Assembly (NCBI GenBank): GCA_905116865.2
Contig: CAJHNH020008455.1
Location: forward strand, 342,501 to 406,500
Source: Candidula unifasciata
Lineage: Eukaryota; Mollusca; Gastropoda; Stylommatophora; Geomitridae
Length of the DNA stretch: 64,000 nt
Direction: 5' to 3'
The notes under the pieces are model-generated. The model made no database searches, had not been told where the DNA came from, and saw only the letters and a program-made list of their open reading frames with translations. Made by a program: the position numbers and the translations under genes. This document shows, piece by piece, positions 1 through 11,134 of the stretch; the stretch's first letter is position 1; each line of letters begins with the position of its first letter.

Positions 1-61
1 TTCACAACTTGGAGTGGGTTACCGTTAGGAGAACCAGATTACTATTTGCCTGTTTTTTATT

Positions 62-78
62 CTCTCCCTCACACACAC

Positions 79-171
<93 letters not shown>

Positions 172-178
172 TCTGTCT
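62..178. repeat. (CT)n microsatellite
   Basis: Simple CT repeat preceded by a short CA run, with occasional CCCT interruptions. The flanks up to about 480 show nothing recognisable. Confidence 0.95.
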
Positions 179-479
179 TTCCCTTTTGGATTTTTACACC
201 CCGTTGCTGTGAACTCTCATCAGATAGGTTCAATGTATCTTGCATCAACTTCCGTAAATGTCACCAGTCTATTTTGCAGGGGTCCACTGAATTCTATTCC
301 TAGTGGGAGTTGTTACCGTCTTCACAATCCAGTCTCCTGCCAGGAAAATGTAGCAGAATGGCATTTACAACGATTTATAATCACCTAAAGTTTTATGAAA
401 CTAGGAAAGACAATCACTGATTTGGGGAATACAACATATCGAGTAAAAATGTAGGGAAATTAATTTAAAAAAAAATATA

Positions 480-875
480 CCACTGAAAATACCACAAAGG
501 GTAGAAATAATATTATACTGCTGAAATTACTTCCACTGAAACAATCAAGGCAGTGGAAATGATTGAACAGCACTGAAATTACCATGTACAGCTAGCTGCA
601 TTTGCCACATACTGCTGAAAATACCACATACACTGAAAAATACTACACATAGCTGAAATTACTGCAAACTGCCAAACTACAACTCCCATTTAAACGATCA
701 TATACCTCTGAAACATAAATAAAATTGAAATAACATCTACTACTGAAATTATAACACTCCACTGAGATTATTTCATACCACTGAAAACTGCCACACACCG
801 GTGGAGTTACCACGTCCATTGAAACTGCTACATACCACGGAAAATCACAACATATTACTGAAACTACATACACAT
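480..875. repeat. Degenerate short tandem repeat (about 20-23 bp)
   Basis: The phrase ACTGAAATTACCACATAC recurs about every 20-23 bases with many substitutions and indels, so this is an old decayed minisatellite. Open frames across it are by-products of the repeat. Confidence 0.75.
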
Positions 876-879
876 TTGT

Positions 880-2393
880 TTACAATATTAGCAACATAAA
901 CAATGTTATCGCCAGAATCTTCATTGTGCGCGCTGCTAAAGAATTTCGCACGATAATACACCACATACGAACTAACAAATTATTTAATAGTCCAAAACCG
1001 CAGCAGGAACCAGCCCTGACTTTGAACGTAAACAGGAGCATACATTCAACTAATACTGCAATCCAATTACTGAATCTCACAAATTAAAAATCCAATTCAA
1101 AACTAGTCTAAAAGTTTTGGCTCACAAATTTTAAAGAATTTAGAGCGACTAAGAAAAGTTGTCTCCAAGAAAAGCAACGTTTTCGCCGTCTCCCATCTCG
1201 GGCCGACACCTCTTGTGGTGTATTATTTTTGTGGGGACTAGCTTGAATAGAGCAATGGATAGAGTGGATAGTTGCGATCCCGGTGGCATTTGCCACCCAG
1301 AGCGTAAGGAACAGTACATCCATAACACGAGTCCCTGCCGACCAATGAAAACGCTTCGCTGCCGCCTCCGGTACGGCACGAAACTCGCATGCCAGCAGAG
1401 GTAAAGACATTTAATGGCTTAACAATTTATTGCAGATTCTCATCGCTTCTATAAATTTACCAACTTTCACACAAGTATGCACAAACAAATAAGTAAATAA
1501 ATAAACAGGGAGGCATTTTAAAAAAGAGAGGGAACGAAAAAGAAGATTAAAACAATGTTTGGTAATATATTTTTCGCAGGCTAGTTCACGTTTCGTGTTA
1601 CGAAAACTAGAAGGGAAAATCCCAATTTCTCGGTTGCCCGACCCATACAAAGCATACGCCCCTGTGTAGGAAGGAGGGCCGATATAAAGAAGATGTGATG
1701 GCTTAGAAATATGTGTTTTACATGGCGCTGGCGAAAAAAGGGAACACATCGCGTATAGAAAGGACCACCCACATTGTACGTTGGTCTAACCGTGGCGCGC
1801 TCCACGTTCCGGGTCTGAGCACGAGGCTGTTGGCTTGTTAAAGCATAAGCCGCCAATTTCGTTTTTCTCTTGCCTATATTCTGATGTTATCACTTCTGTT
1901 TTTTGTCCCCCCTATTTAAACGCGGTGATGAAAACGAGAAATTGTTGTCCATTATCTGGGGGACCCCTGCATAAACGATCGCTACAGGTAATCAGTACGC
2001 AGTCAAGGATAACAATTATGCGGGGAAAAGGGGGGGGGGGGAGACATGCTTTGTATATTTCCTACAAGTCAAGACAGTAGGCAACTTCTATTGAAAGAAA
2101 CTCTCTTCTATTGAAAGATATTTTTTGTAAAGGTTTAAAACTCTGGCCGGAAACAACAACGGGATGGTTAACAACTGTTAGTAAAGACACGTTTGACACC
2201 CACATTTGATGAGTTCGTTTATGAACACGACCACAAGCTCGGTAATCAAAACTTGTGTTTATCGACAATACCGAAAGAGTTTACAAACGCGACACTGGCA
2301 ACACGAAGGGACATGATTTATTGTAAACCAGATACTTCTTCACTATGTAAGAAAAAGGTCTAACAAAACATTAATAAAACGGAATTATGTGAG
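880..2393. other. Non-coding stretch, nothing recognised
   Basis: About 1.5 kb with no convincing coding exon or known repeat. It includes a GC-richer patch (1180-1400) and a G homopolymer near 2031-2041. Short frames of 60-112 codons on both strands overlap each other and show no domain. Confidence 0.5.
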
Positions 2394-2650
2394 TGAAAAA
2401 AAAAACAAAGGTCCCTTTTCCACGCCTTTAGGCGTATAGGGCATTTAAAGCTAGATCTGTATATTTTTAAAGACCAATCGGCACAAGATGGGTGATGTGG
2501 TCAGCAACATGCCAGCCGCCTTTACTTTTCGGGCCTGTACCCGGTACCCACTCAAGGCTTTGAAAAAAGTCTGGCTCCGCTAGGGAGCGAACCCACGACT
2601 TTCGGATCCGCACGCGAGCGTCAAGCCGCTACGACACGGCGACTCCCACG
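2394..2650 (-). repeat. tRNA-derived SINE, family S2
   Basis: On the minus strand the element begins GGGAGTCGCCGTGTCGTAGC (A-box-like region) and has GTGGGTTCGCTCCC, a good pol III B box. It ends in the short hairpin ACGCCTAAAGGCGTGG followed by an AAAGGGACCTTTG-type tail and poly-T/A. A second full copy, interrupted by an LTR element, is at 7596-12696. Confidence 0.8.
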
Positions 2651-2681
2651 GAAGTATGTAAGGACATAAAATGGTTTAGAC

Positions 2682-2845
2682 CAGGGGTGGGCAAATTATG
2701 CCCTGCAGGCCCAAACTGGCCCTCCGAGCAATGTTTAATGGCTCGAGAGACTGGGGTAAAACTACTACACAATCTGCCTTTCACTTGATGATAATGATGA
2801 TGATGATGATGATTATAATGATGAAGATGATTAAGTACAAACAAA
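2682..2845. mobile_element. hAT-like MITE end
   Basis: CAGGGGTGGGCAAATTATG followed by GGCCCAAACTGGCCC resembles the terminal inverted repeat of hAT-type elements (CAGGGGTGGGCAAAC..., from memory). The second end is not clear. A short (ATG)n tract lies at 2788-2825. Confidence 0.45.
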
Positions 2846-3011
2846 ATTTAAAATAGTATTATTACTATGGTAGTACGTAGACACAAGACCCAGCAGAACT
2901 AGTACGGAAAAAAAATAAAAGAATAAGTGTGTAGGGTGGCATCTTCTAGAAAAGAAATTACGACTGTTTGTAGAAGCACATCACCCAAGATAACAGCTGT
3001 AGCCTCTGAGC

Positions 3012-3620
3012 ACCGCATTTAACAGAACAATAACAAATCAACAATGTGTAGATCTCACATTGAGCAGAACAATAACAAATTATCAATGTATAGACCTATC
3101 ATTTAACAGAACAATAACAAATCAGCAATGTCAAGACCTGCCATTTAACAGAACAATAACAAATTAGCAATGTCAAGACCTGCCATTTAACAGAACAATA
3201 ACAAATCAGCAATGTCAAGACCTGCCATTTAACAGAACAATAACAAATCAGCAATATGTAGACCTAGCATTTAACAGAACAATAACAAATCAGCAATGTC
3301 AAGACCTGCCATTTAACAGAACAATAACAAATCAGCAATATGTAGACCTAGCATTTAACAGAACAATAACAAATTAGCAATGTCAAGACCTGCCATTTAA
3401 CAGAACAATAACAAATCAGCAATGTCAAGACCTGCCATTTAACAGAACAATAACAAATCAGCAATGTCAAGACCTGCCATTTAACAGAACAATAAAAAAT
3501 CAGCAATATGTAGACCTAGCATTGAACAGAACAATAACAAATCAGCAATATGTAGACCTAGCATTTAACAGAACAATAACAAATCAGCAGTATGTAGACC
3601 TAGCGTTGAACAGAATAGCC
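3012..3620. repeat. 42-bp minisatellite, about 14-15 copies
   Basis: Tandem units with the core AACAGAACAATAACAAATCA. Two subtypes alternate: one with GCAATGTCAAGACCTGCC, the other with GCAATATGTAGACCTAGC. The central copies are nearly identical and the edge copies diverge. The flank 3621-4023 shows nothing recognised. Confidence 0.95.
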
Positions 3621-4023
3621 ATAAATCATGCGTAAATCTCACGGCCAGACCTTTTCGACGGAGATGGACAATAAGAAAAAGAGGATTCAGACTTATGCTT
3701 TGGGAGTCCACGGTATTCTCCAGACTTGTATCTGATACTGTATAGGTATCCTAATGTAACTTCTGCTGTTTCACTGTTTTACCTTCCAAGCTGCTACTTG
3801 AATGTGTGACAACCCCAGCAACTTCGTGAGTTGCTCACTGGCTGAAAAGCTAACTGGCCAAATCCCAGACATACCCGTTAACATCATAGATAGGCAAAAT
3901 GAGAAAACCCGCAAAGTCTGCATCAACTACAGGCCTAATGCACCCTGTAGTCATAAGCTAGAAAGGATGACTATAACGTTTCGCATCTACTTCTCGTGGA
4001 CCTCTGTGATCATAATCTAACTT

Positions 4024-4314
4024 CCCTCGTGTGGGTTCCGGGGCCCCATAGTGGAAAAAACAAGAATAGACCCACTGCCTCCCCAAAAGCATGTCGTAAA
4101 AGTCGACTAATTGGGGAGCTTCCTTTGAAGTCGGAGTGCATCTGCCGGAGAGGCAAGGAACCAACAGTCTATATTCAAGAGAATGAGATCTGTAAAACTG
4201 ATGTACACGCAACACTCAGGTTCTGGAGCAGGACTGCAGTTCAGTAGTGGACGAGCAACCAGAACTTTCCGCCAGAGTGTACAGCTGGTGAACGCGAAGA
4301 AGACGAAGAAGAAG
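4024..4314 (+). mobile_element. GAA-SINE, full length
   Basis: Complete copy of the abundant SINE of this window. It has a 5' GTGTGGGTTCCGGGGCCCC, internal GTCGTAAAAGTCGACTAA, a near-3' GGTGAACGCGAAGAA and a short GAA tail. Imperfect 12-bp target duplications flank it: ATAATCTAACTT at 4012 and ATAACCTAACTT at 4315. Confidence 0.85.
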
Positions 4315-4950
4315 ATAACCTAACTTGCATAAATATTGTTCACCTCTGTTGCTCTGGTGACTACCCAATGGTCTACACAAAATTCAAGCAGGCAAACAAA
4401 CAAAACTGCATTTAACAAAAGCTTATAAACACAGGTCAGGTCCTAGCTTGCCGACGCGGTGATATGGCATATGGTGATATGGTGCAGCCATTACTGATGC
4501 CGTAAATATAACTTCTCTTCAAGATTAAACAGGATTGATTGGATTTGCCCTGTTGGACTGACTTCCTTGAAGTTAGTGTCCTACTCTCCAGGCACATAAT
4601 CAATCAGCAGGTTCTTTACAGAACGTCGCTCTCATCACGACACCCCTCAAGGTCTCTCTTTCTCTAGCCACTGTCCCAACCCTATGTGCTTTCATATCCA
4701 ATTCATCTTCAATGTCTTGTATCTACATTTGTGGACATTTATTACCTCTCTCTCGTTTTCAGGAAAGTGTACCCTCCGCAACCGTTTTTCCAGGCCACCG
4801 TTACGTTTGAAAGACCGAAATCCCAGATCTTTCGGGACGGGAAGTTGTTTATGGTTCAGATCTTCTTGATATTCAGATCATCTAGGATGTGGGAGTTTTT
4901 ACTCTTCTTGGCTTTCCCGGTTTGCACGTGTCACAAGTTTTTACGAAGGA

Positions 4951-5472
4951 CTTCTTCTTCTTCTTTTTCTTACTTCTTCTTCTTTTTCTTACTTCTTCTT
5001 CTTTTTCTTACTTCTTCCTTCTTTCTTCTTCTTTTTCTTCTTCTTACTTTTTTCTCGTTCTTCTTACTTCTTTTTCTTGCTTCTTCTTCTTCTTCTTCTT
5101 CTTCTTCTTCTTCTTCTTCTTCTTCTTCTTCTTCTTCTTCTTCTTCTTCTTCTTCTTCTTCTTCTTTCTCTTCTTCTTCTTCTTCTTCTTCTTCTTCTTC
5201 TTCTTCTTCTTCTTCTTCTTCTTCTTCTTCTTCTTCTTTTTCTTCTTCTTCTTCTTACTTCTTCTTCTTCTTTTTCTTTCTTCTTACTTATTCTTTTTCT
5301 CCATACTCTTCTTATTTCTTCTTCTTTTTACTTCTTCTTCTTCTTCTTCTTCTTACTTCTTACTTCTTCTTCGTCTTCTTTTTCACATGTCTTCTTCTTA
5401 CTTCTTCTTCTTTGCTTTTTTCTTCTTCTTCTTCTTCTTCTTCTTCTTCTTCTTCTTCTTCTTCTTCTTCTT

Positions 5473-5557
<85 letters not shown>

Positions 5558-5643
5558 TATTATTCTACTACTTCTTCGTCGTCTTCTTCTTCTTAATTTC
5601 CCTTCTTCTTCTTCTTCTTCTTCTTCTTCTTCTTCTTCTTCTT

Positions 5644-5676
<33 letters not shown>

Positions 5677-5680
5677 CCTC
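4951..5680. repeat. Giant (TTC)n tract with embedded (TTA)n
   Basis: About 730 bp of CTT/TTC triplets. It is interrupted in its first half by TTA and T-rich variants, contains a pure (TTA)n segment at about 5502-5555, and continues as pure TTC to 5675. It forms the 3' tail of the minus-strand GAA-SINE that follows. The Ser/Phe/Leu homopolymer frames across it are not genes. Confidence 0.95.
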
Positions 5681-5689
5681 CTCCTCATA

Positions 5690-5935
5690 TGTATTATTCC
5701 ATTTGGGCTTTATGCTTGTGTCTGAGCTTCGCGTGTTCATCCATATTACTGATATATTTGGCGTGCAGATGGTTGTTAATTGCCACTCTGGCAGATGCAC
5801 TTCGACTTCGAAGGAGAAAGCCCCTAATTGATCGACTCTTACGATATGCTACGGGAGGGGGGGGGCGGGTATGGGGGGGGGTCTATTCTTTTTTCCCCTA
5901 ACAATGGGGCCCCAGAATCCACCCAAGGAGTCAAC
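5690..5935 (-). mobile_element. GAA-SINE, degraded copy with expanded tail
   Basis: Reverse-oriented remnant. It retains the GGCAGATGCACTTCGACTTC segment, the GATCGACTCTTACGA segment and the terminal GGGGCCCCAGAATCCACCC end. G homopolymers at about 5856-5880 interrupt it. The long TTC tract immediately to its left is its tail. Confidence 0.7.
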
Positions 5936-6985
5936 TATATGTAACTATAGCATCTGTGTTCCGCAATATTATCAATCCAGTTTAAGAGTCCCTGATCTGA
6001 ACAGCAGTACTCGACCCCAACATCACATTACCATCAGTCATTCTGCCCCAGTGGCCTGAATTTTCATACCAGGCATCCAGATTGAAAGGCGTCCTTTTAA
6101 TGGGGAGTTTATCACATGTACTCGTCCAGTGCAACCACTCGTACGCCGCTTATCAGACAGCAACCATCGCGCCAATCCAAAGAAAACTAGCAGAGCCCAA
6201 CATCCGACTACTAATATCGCACCCCACCAAAGGCGTACCGAATCGCAGCCACGAACAGACCCCATTGACTTCTTCTGTCATGCATGACATTGCATCAACA
6301 ATAGTAATGAAGTTAACACAGATGCGATAGCTTTCTCGTTTTCCTCTTTTGAACAATTAATGTTCTTTTTCCTCTCTTTCTCTCTTCTGTTCTACCAGCT
6401 GTATCATTTATGGTACGCCGCCACCGAGAAATCATTGAGAGTAAAGGAGGGAACGCCTATGACTTGTTCAGCAGCGTAATAATGATAATTTTATTATTAT
6501 TAGGAAATTAAACCAAGCTTAAGCCCCCTAGGCGCACATAAAATTACTGAGAGGGGGCCTGTAAAGTGGTTTACATTGTTTAACTGCGCAATAAAAATTA
6601 TAATTACTATATTAGTATCATTAGTGCTGAATAGCAAATGAAAAATAATATACAGTAGTACCTCAGTATAAGTTCGCTTTAGTGCACATTCAACTGGCTA
6701 TGCGTCCTTTTTTAGACGATACCACGTTTGCTTGGTATACGACCTTTAATTTGGAATATAAACTTGCATGATTCCAAAGAAGTCCGTGCACTATCTTTGT
6801 TTACCTCCCTCACCATCAAGCCAAGGACATATGTCAATGTCTTTGCAGAGAAGTATCAGCCTAACACAGCCTAAACAAGACGTAATTTCATTGTCTTGAA
6901 TGACAAGACAATTTCATATTTTCGACATATCCCCAGAAAACAGAAGAAGCAAAGTTCTTTAAACAGATTTTTAAAAGAGGTCAAA
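5936..6985. other. Non-coding stretch with possible LINE and DNA-transposon scraps
   Basis: Mostly unrecognised. At 6082-6260 a plus-strand reading contains HVLVQC followed by a Pro/Thr-rich stretch, vaguely like the C-terminal zinc-binding end of jockey-type reverse transcriptases. This is weak. At 6655-6720 AGTAGTACCTCAGTATAAG resembles a DNA-transposon terminal repeat. AT-rich TTATTA runs lie near 6485-6500. Confidence 0.3.
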
Positions 6986-6987
6986 CC

Positions 6988-7590
6988 TGAAGTTGCAATG
7001 AACCTCCAGCTCTGTGCAGTTGCAATAAACCTCCAGCTCTGTGCAGTTGCAATGAACCTCCAGCTCTGTGCAGTTGCAATGAACCCCTAGCTCTGTGCAG
7101 TTGCAATGAACCTCCAGCTCTGTGCAGTTGCAATGAACCCCTAGCTCTGTACAGTTGCAATGAACCTCCAGCTCTGTGCAGTTGCAATGAACCTCCAGCT
7201 CTGTGCAGTTGCAATGAACCTCCATCTCTCCGCAGCTGCAATGAGTTTCCAACTCTCAATGGTTGCAATGAACCTCCAGCTCTCCGAATTTGCAATGAAC
7301 CTTCAGCTATCCGTGGTGCAATGAACCTCCAGCTCTCAGTGGTTGCAGTGAACCTCCAACTCTCAGCAGTTGTAATGAACCTCCAGCTCTCCGTGATTGT
7401 TATAAACTCCGGTTCTCCGCAGCTGCAATAATCCTCAAACTCTCCGTTGCTGCAACAAATCTCCAGCTCTCCGAGGTTGCAATGACCATTCAACTCTCCG
7501 AGGTTGCAATGACCATTCAGCTCTCCGTGGCTGCAATAAAATCTCCGGCTCTCCGAGCTGCAATGAATCTACAGCTCTCCGTAAAAAAAA
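6988..7590. repeat. 27-bp minisatellite, left part (about 22 copies)
   Basis: Head-to-tail 27-bp units containing GTTGCAATGAACCTCCAGC. They are homogeneous at 6990-7215 and progressively diverged to the right. Because the period is nine codons, open frames persist on both strands (a 170-codon one on the minus strand), so these frames are explained by periodicity. The array resumes at 12700 beyond a nested SINE and LTR insertion. Confidence 0.9.
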
Positions 7591-7595
7591 AGTTT

Positions 7596-7652
7596 AAAAA
7601 AAAACAGTAAAGTAAAGGACCCTTTTCTACGCCTTTAGGCGTATAGGGCATA
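7596..7652 (-). repeat. S2 SINE, 3' part (split by LTR element)
   Basis: Poly-A, then the S2 3' end in reverse with the CGCCTTTAGGCGT hairpin. The rest of the same SINE resumes at 12468. The segment 7600-7652 is repeated exactly at 12415-12467, flanking the LTR retrotransposon. Confidence 0.85.
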
Positions 7653-8099
7653 TGTGATGAGGTGCTGTGCATGGTCTTCACGATTACATAGTGGCAAGCA
7701 GAAAGTCCGTGCAACAAGGGACAGCACGAGATACTTGTGCCTAGTCGAGGAAGCGAGGGAAACCCCGAGCTAGCCTCGTGGTCAGTCGATCATCAGAAGT
7801 CAGAGAAGACGGTTGTAGTATTTGAAGATGTCGTCTCTATGTCGGGCAAATGTTTAATGTTCGAAAATGTCGCGAGTGAAATAAATGTGAATAATGTGTT
7901 GAACATGTGAAATAAATGGACGAGAATAAACTGACAGAATGTACCAATAAGCTGAGCGGCGTTTGTGTTGTCAACCCTAGACGTTAAAGTTGGTGTAAAC
8001 CAAGGTTCATGTCAAGTCTACGTCAAGGTTCAGTTCAAGCAGACCACGATTCATTCTAAGTTGAATCAGTCATTACAAGTGAAGCATTAAATTATTACA
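7653..8099 (+). repeat. 5' LTR
   Basis: 447 bp, TG...CA ends. It contains three AATAAA hexamers at 7880, 7911 and 7925 that could serve in the R region. No clear TATA box is seen. Confidence 0.92.
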
Positions 8100-8101
8100 A
8101 G

Positions 8102-8116
8102 TGGGGTGCTTGTCCG
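8102..8116 (+). other. Putative primer binding site (tRNA-Pro-like)
   Basis: TGGGGTGCTTGTCCG starts two bases after the LTR. It shares TGGGG.GCT.GTCCG with the tRNA-Pro PBS known from gammaretroviruses. The assignment of the primer tRNA is inference. Confidence 0.6.
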
Positions 8117-8175
8117 AAGGAAATTAGAAACCACGCGGACCATAAGCATAGGAAAACATTTTTGTTTCTTCCAAG

Positions 8176-8512
8176 GTAAGATAAACATGCGGAAAACAGT
8201 GTACTTCACCCGAGCAGAGCCTATAATTAACACAGCAAGCGCCGACAGGTCAGCTGCCGACCAATGAAAACCGGTGTGTCATCTACGCCCTGCCACACAC
8301 ACCGTATCTCCGAGTTTTGCGAATTCAGGAAGTTTCATGTTTACCGAAGCTACATATCAGAAATATTTTAAATCTTGTTTGTAAATTAAATCAGGTTTGT
8401 GACGATTATTGTTTCTCACTGAAACTAGCAGACTATGAACCAATTTTATTTACTGTTACGATCAGTTTGCTTACTACGGTGACATTTTTTGCATCGATTG
8501 TGCGTTTATCAG
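8176..8512 (+). other. Candidate intron in the LTR-element leader
   Basis: CCAAG|GTAAGA is a near-consensus splice donor. GTGCGTTTATCAG|A, preceded by T-rich sequence, is a plausible acceptor one base before the ATG of the Gag-like ORF. Splicing would bring the 5' leader directly to the start codon. No transcript evidence is available here. Confidence 0.45.
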
Positions 8513-8513
8513 A

Positions 8514-9623
8514 ATGGCATCTAAAAGGTTGGTAAAAAGTAAGAACACTTTGTCGCAAGTATCTTCAGCGACAACAATGAAAGATACATCGATAAGTAAC
8601 CAGAAGATCAAGATGTGCATTTTTTGCAAGTACCAGCACAGTTCTTCGACTATCTGCGACAGAGATCCTAAATATTCAAGTTATATTGAAGACTTGGTCA
8701 ATAAAAAGTGGCAAAATAAACAAAAGAATAATCTTAAAAAGTGCCACTTCTGTAAAGCATTCGGACATATTGTAAAACACTGTGTTGGAAAACAGATGTT
8801 AAAAGACAAGAAAAGATCCTTGTTTGCAAAAACTAGTTCAGTTAAAATGGATTCAGAAGGTATTCCTACTCTAGATTGTGTAGCATGCGACTGGTTGAAG
8901 AAACAGGGAAAAACATCAGAGCCACATATAATGTTGAGAGGAACAGTCCAAATGAAATGCCCAGGAACTAAAAAGATAAAGAACGAAATCGTAATTGCAG
9001 AATTAGAATCCAGCAAGAGTAGTAATACAAGCAAGAAAGTTGAAACGAAAAAGACAGCAGCCACTGAAACAGAGAAAAAGTCAAAATCAGAAACAATGAA
9101 AATTAATCAAGCAAAGGATATCACTGTTCCAACAATGACATCAGTCGAGACAAAAGCAGCTCAGTGTATGAAAAAGACAGATTGTGAAAAAATAGATAGG
9201 CAAACTGTAGATAAAGAATTTTCATTCTTAGAGGACAATAAATATATAGATTATGATCAATTCCACAGAGCAGAAAGTCAGAAATATTGGGAAAAGTCAA
9301 CTAAATGTTTGATAAACAAGAAACCAGCACAAATGCAATTAAATAGAAAATCAAATATCACTTTGGTACGTGACAAATTTTTAGAAAAATCAGATTATAG
9401 CGGAGAAATAGTTTACTGTTTAGACAGAGAAGGTTTGTTGATGCGATTTCGGACAGCTTATATTTATTTGAAGTCGCCCTATATATCAAGACCATTGAAA
9501 GTACTGGTATTGAGCAACATCGGAACAGATGTGATTCTGGGATACAAAGACTTCAACATTAGAGACTGTTCTGATGAAGACATACGAGTCTGGGAACAAA
9601 GGCATCTCCATCAACAAAAATAA
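8514..9623 (+). CDS. Gag nucleocapsid / retropepsin-like protein of the LTR element
   Basis: An intact 369-codon frame, the only one in the element. Residues 35-48 form a zinc-knuckle-like C-x2-C-x3-H-x5-C. Residues 77-90 (CHFCKAFGHIVKHC) are a canonical CCHC knuckle (C-x2-C-x4-H-x4-C), as in retroelement nucleocapsids. A Lys/Ser/Thr-rich low-complexity linker follows (about 160-225). Residues 270-350 resemble a Gypsy-type retropepsin: the strand ITLVRDKF, a TAYIYLKSPY segment and the flap-distal ILG motif at 341-343. The D-S/T-G catalytic triad position reads N277-R278-K279, so proteolytic activity is unlikely. The start is chosen because it is the first ATG and directly follows a splice-acceptor-like sequence. 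Its intactness may reflect only the youth of the insertion, or a cis/trans packaging role. A typical capsid domain is not evident. Confidence 0.8.
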   Translation: MASKRLVKSKNTLSQVSSATTMKDTSISNQKIKMCIFCKYQHSSSTICDRDPKYSSYIEDLVNKKWQNKQKNNLKKCHFCKAFGHIVKHCVGKQMLKDKKRSLFAKTSSVKMDSEGIPTLDCVACDWLKKQGKTSEPHIMLRGTVQMKCPGTKKIKNEIVIAELESSKSSNTSKKVETKKTAATETEKKSKSETMKINQAKDITVPTMTSVETKAAQCMKKTDCEKIDRQTVDKEFSFLEDNKYIDYDQFHRAESQKYWEKSTKCLINKKPAQMQLNRKSNITLVRDKFLEKSDYSGEIVYCLDREGLLMRFRTAYIYLKSPYISRPLKVLVLSNIGTDVILGYKDFNIRDCSDEDIRVWEQRHLHQQK

Positions 9624-11130
9624 CAGCTGATTCAAGGAAAATTACCATCTTTATTTATGAACTGAAGTATCACTATTTATTAACTTGAAACCATACAGCC
9701 CATCATCCTGAACATCATCATCAATCTAACATATCACCATGCATGAAGCTCAATATTATCACCAGTCAAGAACCTACATAGAACCACTGGCAACCATACG
9801 ACTAAGAGTAAACCTAAACGATCATCAGGAATTGATACTTTACCATTCTTACCTTCAAGATTGTCTTATTTCAACCAAACAATCAAGAGTAAACCTGAAC
9901 AATCATCAAGAATTGACAGTTTAGCAGTCTTCATCTTCAAGATTATCAAATTTCAATCAAAATCAGAAATCACCAACCAGGACTGTACAGTGAATGAACA
10001 GAACCATATCAGCCACTGAATTATTCAAATTTGAAAATCACTATCAAGGAACAGAAATTATTTTCTCCAAATACCTCAAAATCAACATTGAAACATTTCA
10101 AATCATCAAATTCTAAGCGACACTTCAAGAGCATCTATACAATATCAAGATCATCGAATACCAAACGTATCATAAAATAAAGAATGCGAGAATAATGAAG
10201 CATTCCGACTGTTTAAGCTCATTCAAGAACAACAAAAACGGCAGTATTACATCGTGTTTACACAATTGTGATAGCTACTGTGAAAGGTAGATCATCTTAC
10301 ATACCTAAAGTGTTTGTGTAAATATTAAATTAATGATAAAGTATTTTACAAAAGTGCATAGACACCTGATGTCATTTATAAAAATCAGCCACAAACTGTG
10401 TGTATTAAACACCTTCCGTTTAATTATTATTTTAAAGGTGGCATATTAGTGTATACAGTCACTGAACAATGATAATAGTATTGTGTTAACTTATAAAATT
10501 ATAATATTTTTAGTCAGTATATTTCCAAGATTACCAGCTATCCTACCATGAAAGACCCAAGAGCAGAACAGACTGTCGAGGGAACCAAGGAATGAGAACC
10601 TGGAAAGCAAGCGTCAGAGTACAAGCAAGACATACACAGCCTGCAGGGATGGATCAAGATCAAGGATAGTTAATGGAATGAATGGGAATGAAAGAAAATA
10701 AAACAGGTATGAATGATGAATGAAAGATTTGTGGGTAGTATTTTAATAGTGTATATGTATTTTACTTAGGTTAGTAGTTCATTAGGAATAGTTTAGTATT
10801 CATGTAATAACAGAGTTAATAGTTCAAAAGTTTAAAAAAAAAAAAAAATTCTCTCTCCCCAGGAACAGCATAACCGAATTAAAGATTTAGCAATAGATCA
10901 TATAGAAATCTTTTTCCACAGAATGATTTACATAAATTCAATTTGAAATGTTTTGGCATAGGTACACAGCACAGGGACATGCTAAAGTTGTCCACCACAT
11001 CCAAGATTAGGAACCATCTATAGTTATACTGATGCTGAATAGACATACTGATGGTAAAGAAAAAATGCACACATCAAAGCACAAGCACAGTAGAGGAGTT
11101 GAACTCATCAGTATCCATTTAAAGGGGGAA
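9624..11130 (+). other. AT-rich non-coding interior of the LTR element
   Basis: No pol motifs in any frame. Two imperfect direct repeats of about 82 bp start at about 9803 and 9885 (shared GAGTAAACCT...ATCATCA.GAATTGA). A 14-base poly-A lies at about 10834. This space is where an autonomous relative would carry pol. Confidence 0.6.
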
Positions 11131-11134
11131 AAGG

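Noticed and set aside
3012..3620. CRISPR-like array of 42-bp repeats
   Set aside because: Units are contiguous tandem copies without unique spacers, and the genome is eukaryotic.
4686..5901. Long frames rich in Ser, Phe, Leu across 4686-5901 (up to 381 codons)
   Set aside because: They are translations of a CTT/TTC microsatellite in different frames, with no non-repetitive domain.
6971..7493. 170-codon minus-strand repeat protein
   Set aside because: The 27-bp period keeps several frames open on both strands, and the units decay without codon-position bias.
8317..8535. 72-codon hydrophobic frame before the Gag-like ORF as an envelope-like protein
   Set aside because: It overlaps the candidate intron and the start of the Gag-like ORF and has no recognisable feature beyond hydrophobicity.
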